From: AP-16 sp036395835
GTDB lineage: Bacteria > Pseudomonadota > Alphaproteobacteria > Rhizobiales > Xanthobacteraceae
Length of the DNA: 27,935 nt
Direction of reading: 5' to 3'
Assembly (NCBI GenBank): GCA_036395835.1
Contig: DASWCW010000052.1
Location: forward strand, 1-27,935
The position numbers and the translations under genes were made by a program. Of this stretch, positions 25,629 through 27,935 are shown one piece after another (position 1 is the first letter of the stretch; the number at the start of each line of letters is the position of its first letter). Under the pieces are notes generated by a model. It was given only the letters and a program-made list of their open reading frames with translations. It was not told the origin of the DNA and ran no database searches.

Positions 25629-27062
25629 TCAAGGTTTTTCCATCCGCACCAGCGCCGCGCTCGCTCCCGGTAGATCGACGCGAACCTGCCCGCGCTCGAA
25701 CTCTAGCATTTCCGCAGCGCCGGGTGCCCAGCGGCCGTAGGCGTCGACCGCTGTGCCGCCGAGGGTCAATCCCGCGGCGGATTCGACCGGCCCGGCGAGC
25801 CGCATCGCGAATGCCGCCGCGAAGCGCTGGCCCGGATCGAGGCTCACGCGCGCGGCGCGGGCATCCTTATTGATCAGGCAAACGCGCAGCGAGCCGTCGT
25901 TCCCGCGTGCCGCAAAGCCGGCAAGGTTGAGGTCGGATTGAAGACGCGTCGTAACGAGTGCCCCGCGCGCGGCTTGGGCGAACAGCAGCATGCTGTAGTA
26001 GAGCGGCTGCGCGCGATGCGGCGCGGCTTCTCCCGCGATCGGCGTGTAGACCTTGTCGGGTCCGGCGTGAAAATTGACGCCGGCGGCGCCGGCCGTCGCG
26101 ATCTGGAACATCAGCTCGACGCCCCACAGCGCTGCGCCCAACGTATCGCTCACGCCCGGCCGGCCGCCGGCATAGACCGAGTTCGTCTCCGCGATCCGGT
26201 AGGGCAGGCGATAGGTGCGGCTGAAGTTTTCCAACTTGCGCAGCACGGGCTCGATCTGCGCAGCGGAGCCCAGGAGCTTCGGCAGCGTCACGCCGGGATC
26301 GCTCGCCGGCCCCGCCGCGTAATAGTGCCGGGTCAGCAGCACGAGATTTTCCGGTTTCGTATCGGCGAAGGGCGCGATCCAGTCGGTCTCCGCGGCGACC
26401 GCCGGCCCGGCAAAGGGCGCGTTGGGCACACGGGCATGAATCGCCGCGTGGAATTTTCGCCATTCCGAAATGAAGGTCTGGAAATCGTAACTTGGGGGTC
26501 GCACGCCCGACCAGCGCCCGAAGCCATCCGGCTCGTTGCCGATCTGGAACGCGAGCAGCCTGGACCCGAGCGCCCGCGCCACATAGGCGGCTTCGTCGGC
26601 GGCGCGCTCCGGCGTGTTGTCCGCGAGGTTGAGGCCGTAGATCACGCGCCAGCCGACCTTTCGCGCGGTCGCCGCGAGCCGGTCGATCGACGCCGGCGTG
26701 ATGACATAGCGGCCCGTCGCCTGGTTCGTCCCGCCGACTTCCCAGACCGTGCGCTCGCTGGTGTTGCCGCCGACGCGGAGGACGCCGCGCGCGCCGAGCC
26801 CGCGGAGGAGCCCGAGCAGCGAGCGATTGTGCGGCGAAAAATAATTCGGCGCGGCGATGAGGGCGGATTCGTAGCTCAGCCCGATGAAATCCGCAGCGAT
26901 CGCGCGGCCGGGCTCGTCGTACGCGATCGTGACGCTCGCCGGAGCCGTATCGCCTCGCGCGGATCCGCGCGCGAGCAAAGAACTGCCGGCAAGCGCGAGG
27001 AAGCTGCGGCGGTCGAGCCAGGTCAGTTTGATGCCAAAGCGACCCTGCGTCCGCTCGAGCAT
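25629..27062 (-). CDS. Tat-exported GH79-type glycoside hydrolase (beta-glucuronidase/heparanase-like)
   Basis: 477 residues from the ATG at 27062. A twin-arginine leader is seen at LDRRSFLALAGSSLLARGSARG (residues 16-37), so the folded enzyme should be exported. A TIM-barrel catalytic domain follows; the acid/base is Glu177 in FQIGNEPDG and the nucleophile Glu292 in YRIAETNSVYAGG, spaced as in clan GH-A and matching the NEP and E-T-N-S motifs of family 79. LRVGGNTSERTVWEV near 95-110 is also typical. The last 100 residues form a beta-domain (SLRVCLINKDA...). GH79 enzymes remove glucuronic acid from glycans or plant glucuronides; the exact substrate is unknown. An in-frame GTG at 27152 would place the leader far inside and is unlikely. 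Paired with an amidase gene downstream. Confidence 0.75.
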   Translation of the reverse strand: MLERTQGRFGIKLTWLDRRSFLALAGSSLLARGSARGDTAPASVTIAYDEPGRAIAADFIGLSYESALIAAPNYFSPHNRSLLGLLRGLGARGVLRVGGNTSERTVWEVGGTNQATGRYVITPASIDRLAATARKVGWRVIYGLNLADNTPERAADEAAYVARALGSRLLAFQIGNEPDGFGRWSGVRPPSYDFQTFISEWRKFHAAIHARVPNAPFAGPAVAAETDWIAPFADTKPENLVLLTRHYYAAGPASDPGVTLPKLLGSAAQIEPVLRKLENFSRTYRLPYRIAETNSVYAGGRPGVSDTLGAALWGVELMFQIATAGAAGVNFHAGPDKVYTPIAGEAAPHRAQPLYYSMLLFAQAARGALVTTRLQSDLNLAGFAARGNDGSLRVCLINKDARAARVSLDPGQRFAAAFAMRLAGPVESAAGLTLGGTAVDAYGRWAPGAAEMLEFERGQVRVDLPGASAALVRMEKP

Positions 27063-27149
27063 CGTCTTCGCCGCGCCGACTTCCGCTTGGCGGATGGCAC
27101 GTGAGGCCTCGACGTCTACGCTCCCTTGAACGAACTGTCCTGATCTAAC

Positions 27150-27171
27150 CAAGGCACCTCTTGGTGCCTTG
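27150..27171 (-). terminator. Hairpin between cspA-type gene and GH79 gene
   Basis: CAAGGCACC at 27150-27158 pairs with GGTGCCTTG at 27163-27171 around TCTT, a perfect 9-bp stem. On the minus strand it lies about 45 bases after the cold-shock gene stop and 90 bases before the glycosidase start. There is no U tract, so intrinsic termination is uncertain; it may instead be an attenuator or operator. Confidence 0.4.
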
Positions 27172-27215
27172 CGATGTGCTCGGGTCGTGGCTGGGATGCG
27201 ACCTGCGTCCTGCTC

Positions 27216-27419
27216 TTATTTGACCTTGAGGTTTTCCGCCGACATCTTTCCCCGGTTACTTACGAGTTCGTACTCGACCTGCTGACCTTCATTCAAAGTG
27301 CTCAATCCGGCCCGTTCGACCGCAGAGATATGAACGAATACATCTTTACCGCCATCAGTCGGCTGGATGAATCCGTACCCTTTTGTCGGGTTGAACCATT
27401 TCACGTTACCCGTCGCCAT
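27216..27419 (-). CDS. Cold-shock domain protein (CspA family)
   Basis: 67-residue single-domain OB-fold RNA chaperone. RNP-1 is KGYGFIQP near residues 13-20 and RNP-2 is DVFVHIS near 26-32; NVKWFNPTKGYGF at the start is diagnostic. It binds single-stranded RNA or DNA and keeps mRNA unstructured, often at low temperature or on entry to stationary phase. The ATG at 27419 is preceded by GGAGAG with a suitable spacer. The 5' leader is short if the promoter candidate at 27452-27479 is right, unlike the long cold-responsive leader of E. coli cspA, so cold induction is not evident. Normal length and motifs. Confidence 0.97.
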   Translation of the reverse strand: MATGNVKWFNPTKGYGFIQPTDGGKDVFVHISAVERAGLSTLNEGQQVEYELVSNRGKMSAENLKVK

Positions 27420-27451
27420 CAGTGCTCTCCTGCGTGTTCAACACGGGCGGT

Positions 27452-27479
27452 AATTAACCCGGTCGCGCGCGGTTTTCAA
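27452..27479 (-). promoter_or_regulatory. Candidate promoter of the cold-shock gene
   Basis: On the minus strand TTGAAA (27479-27474) is followed after 16 bases by TTAATT (27457-27452), 33 bases before the ATG. The -35 box is close to TTGACA; the -10 box matches TATAAT at only three of six positions. This AT-rich patch is the only plausible promoter in the spacer. Confidence 0.35.
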
Positions 27480-27678
27480 CAAAAATTGGGACCCGGTACC
27501 CCGCTCCCCGCTGGGGGTCCAAAGCGATTTGCGTTCACGGCGACGTGTAGCGTTTTGACCCGACGCTCATTCCGACGTCCAGCCCGTAGCGTCGCTGATC
27601 CTCTATGTGCAATCATCGACGCTGATCCTGATTCGCTGGGGGAATAGGGTGGAATACTGGAAGCATCGCAGACCAAAG
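27480..27678. other. Intergenic stretch without a supported gene
   Basis: No frame here shows a ribosome site together with recognisable protein features. The plus-strand frame that crosses it belongs to the antisense of the cold-shock gene. I see no RNA motif or repeat. Confidence 0.4.
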
Positions 27679-27831
27679 ATGGCAGCCAGCGAGAGCCAGC
27701 TGGAGCGAGAGCGCAAGCGCGTACTAGCCAAGCTGTACCCGTCGTCCACCGAAGAGCTCGTCCGAGTGGCGGCGGACTCTACGGTCCAGCCCAGGCGGAT
27801 GCCTCCGGGCGGGAGCGACGATCGGACTTAG
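27679..27831 (+). CDS. Doubtful short ORF, 50 residues, hydrophilic
   Basis: From the ATG at 27679 the product is MAASESQLERERKRVLAKLYPSSTEELVRVAADSTVQPRRMPPGGSDDRT. The first half could form a charged amphipathic helix (ESQLERERKRVLAKLYPSSTEELVRVA) and the codons look protein-like, but the ribosome site is weak. A GTG at 27649 in the same frame would add ten residues and has the better purine tract upstream. I do not recognise a family. It may be noncoding. Confidence 0.35.
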   Translation: MAASESQLERERKRVLAKLYPSSTEELVRVAADSTVQPRRMPPGGSDDRT

Positions 27832-27889
27832 CACCCGCGGCGAATGCTCAGCTTCCGGTCGGGCTCGGTCACAAGCCTTTGTTTTTACA

Positions 27890-27935
27890 TGGCGAGCCCG
27901 GTGGGACTCGAACCCACGACCCCTTGATTAAAAGT
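27890..27935 (-). tRNA. tRNA-Lys(UUU), 3' part, cut by the window end
   Basis: Read on the minus strand from base 27935: last base of the anticodon stem, loop CTTTTAA with anticodon TTT, stem TCAAG, variable loop GGGTC, T-arm GTGGG-TTCGAGT-CCCAC, acceptor strand CGGGCTC, discriminator G, and an encoded CCA at 27892-27890. The T-arm and acceptor are perfectly regular. The 5' half (acceptor 5' strand and D-arm) lies beyond the window. Confidence 0.9.

Noticed and set aside
27890..27935. tRNA-Lys as an integration site of a genomic island
   Set aside because: No integrase gene and no duplicated tRNA 3' end was found in the window, so there is no support.

Overview
The window is GC-rich with dense, often overlapping genes. 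The products point to an alphaproteobacterium of the order Hyphomicrobiales (Rhizobiales), close to Bradyrhizobium, Rhodopseudomonas or the Xanthobacteraceae. The main clues are the neighbourhood gyrA / coaD / two cyclophilins / queA / tgt, a GyrA that starts with residues typical of that group, several small secreted or zinc-ribbon proteins of types I associate with Bradyrhizobium relatives, and GC-rich palindromic intergenic repeats. Family assignments come from reading motifs by eye; no database search was run.

Layout. (1) 1-4351, plus strand: a translationally coupled branched-chain-amino-acid-type ABC transporter operon, livG (5' end cut off by the window)-livF-livH-livM, followed by an alpha/beta hydrolase whose start overlaps the livM stop. 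The substrate-binding protein is not in the window. (2) 4490-7199: a secreted lytic transglycosylase, a MarC-family membrane protein and a DUF2306-type membrane protein. (3) 7319-16860 and on to 18032: housekeeping block with gyrA (TTG start), then a group of accessory genes (GYD protein, polysaccharide deacetylase, HicB-like protein, DUF427 protein, two small secreted proteins), then coaD, a secreted and a cytoplasmic cyclophilin, and the queuosine genes queA and tgt. (4) 18122-20822: a two-subunit molybdenum hydroxylase (iron-sulfur subunit plus Tat-signal molybdopterin subunit) in which the large subunit carries a single-base frameshift. (5) 20876-24094: mostly small proteins of unknown function (membrane protein, TonB-C-like secreted protein, 10-cysteine secreted protein, zinc ribbon, CHRD protein, HTH protein, 36-residue membrane peptide). 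(6) 24176-27062, minus strand: a Tat-exported GH79-type glycosidase followed by an amidase-signature enzyme. (7) 27216-27935: a cold-shock protein, a doubtful short ORF, and the 3' part of a tRNA-Lys(UUU) running off the window end.

No mobile element, CRISPR array or obvious defence system was seen. The points most worth a second look are: a queuosine tRNA-guanine transglycosylase that has lost all four ligands of its structural zinc site; the frameshifted molybdenum hydroxylase; a GyrA quinolone-region sequence with Ser-Gln where E. coli has Asp-Ser; a palindromic repeat whose last arm forms a hairpin over the purine-rich tract upstream of queA; a perfect 9-bp inverted repeat in an AT-rich spacer upstream of a zinc-ribbon gene; and several families of composite palindromic repeats, one of which supplies the stop codon of marC.
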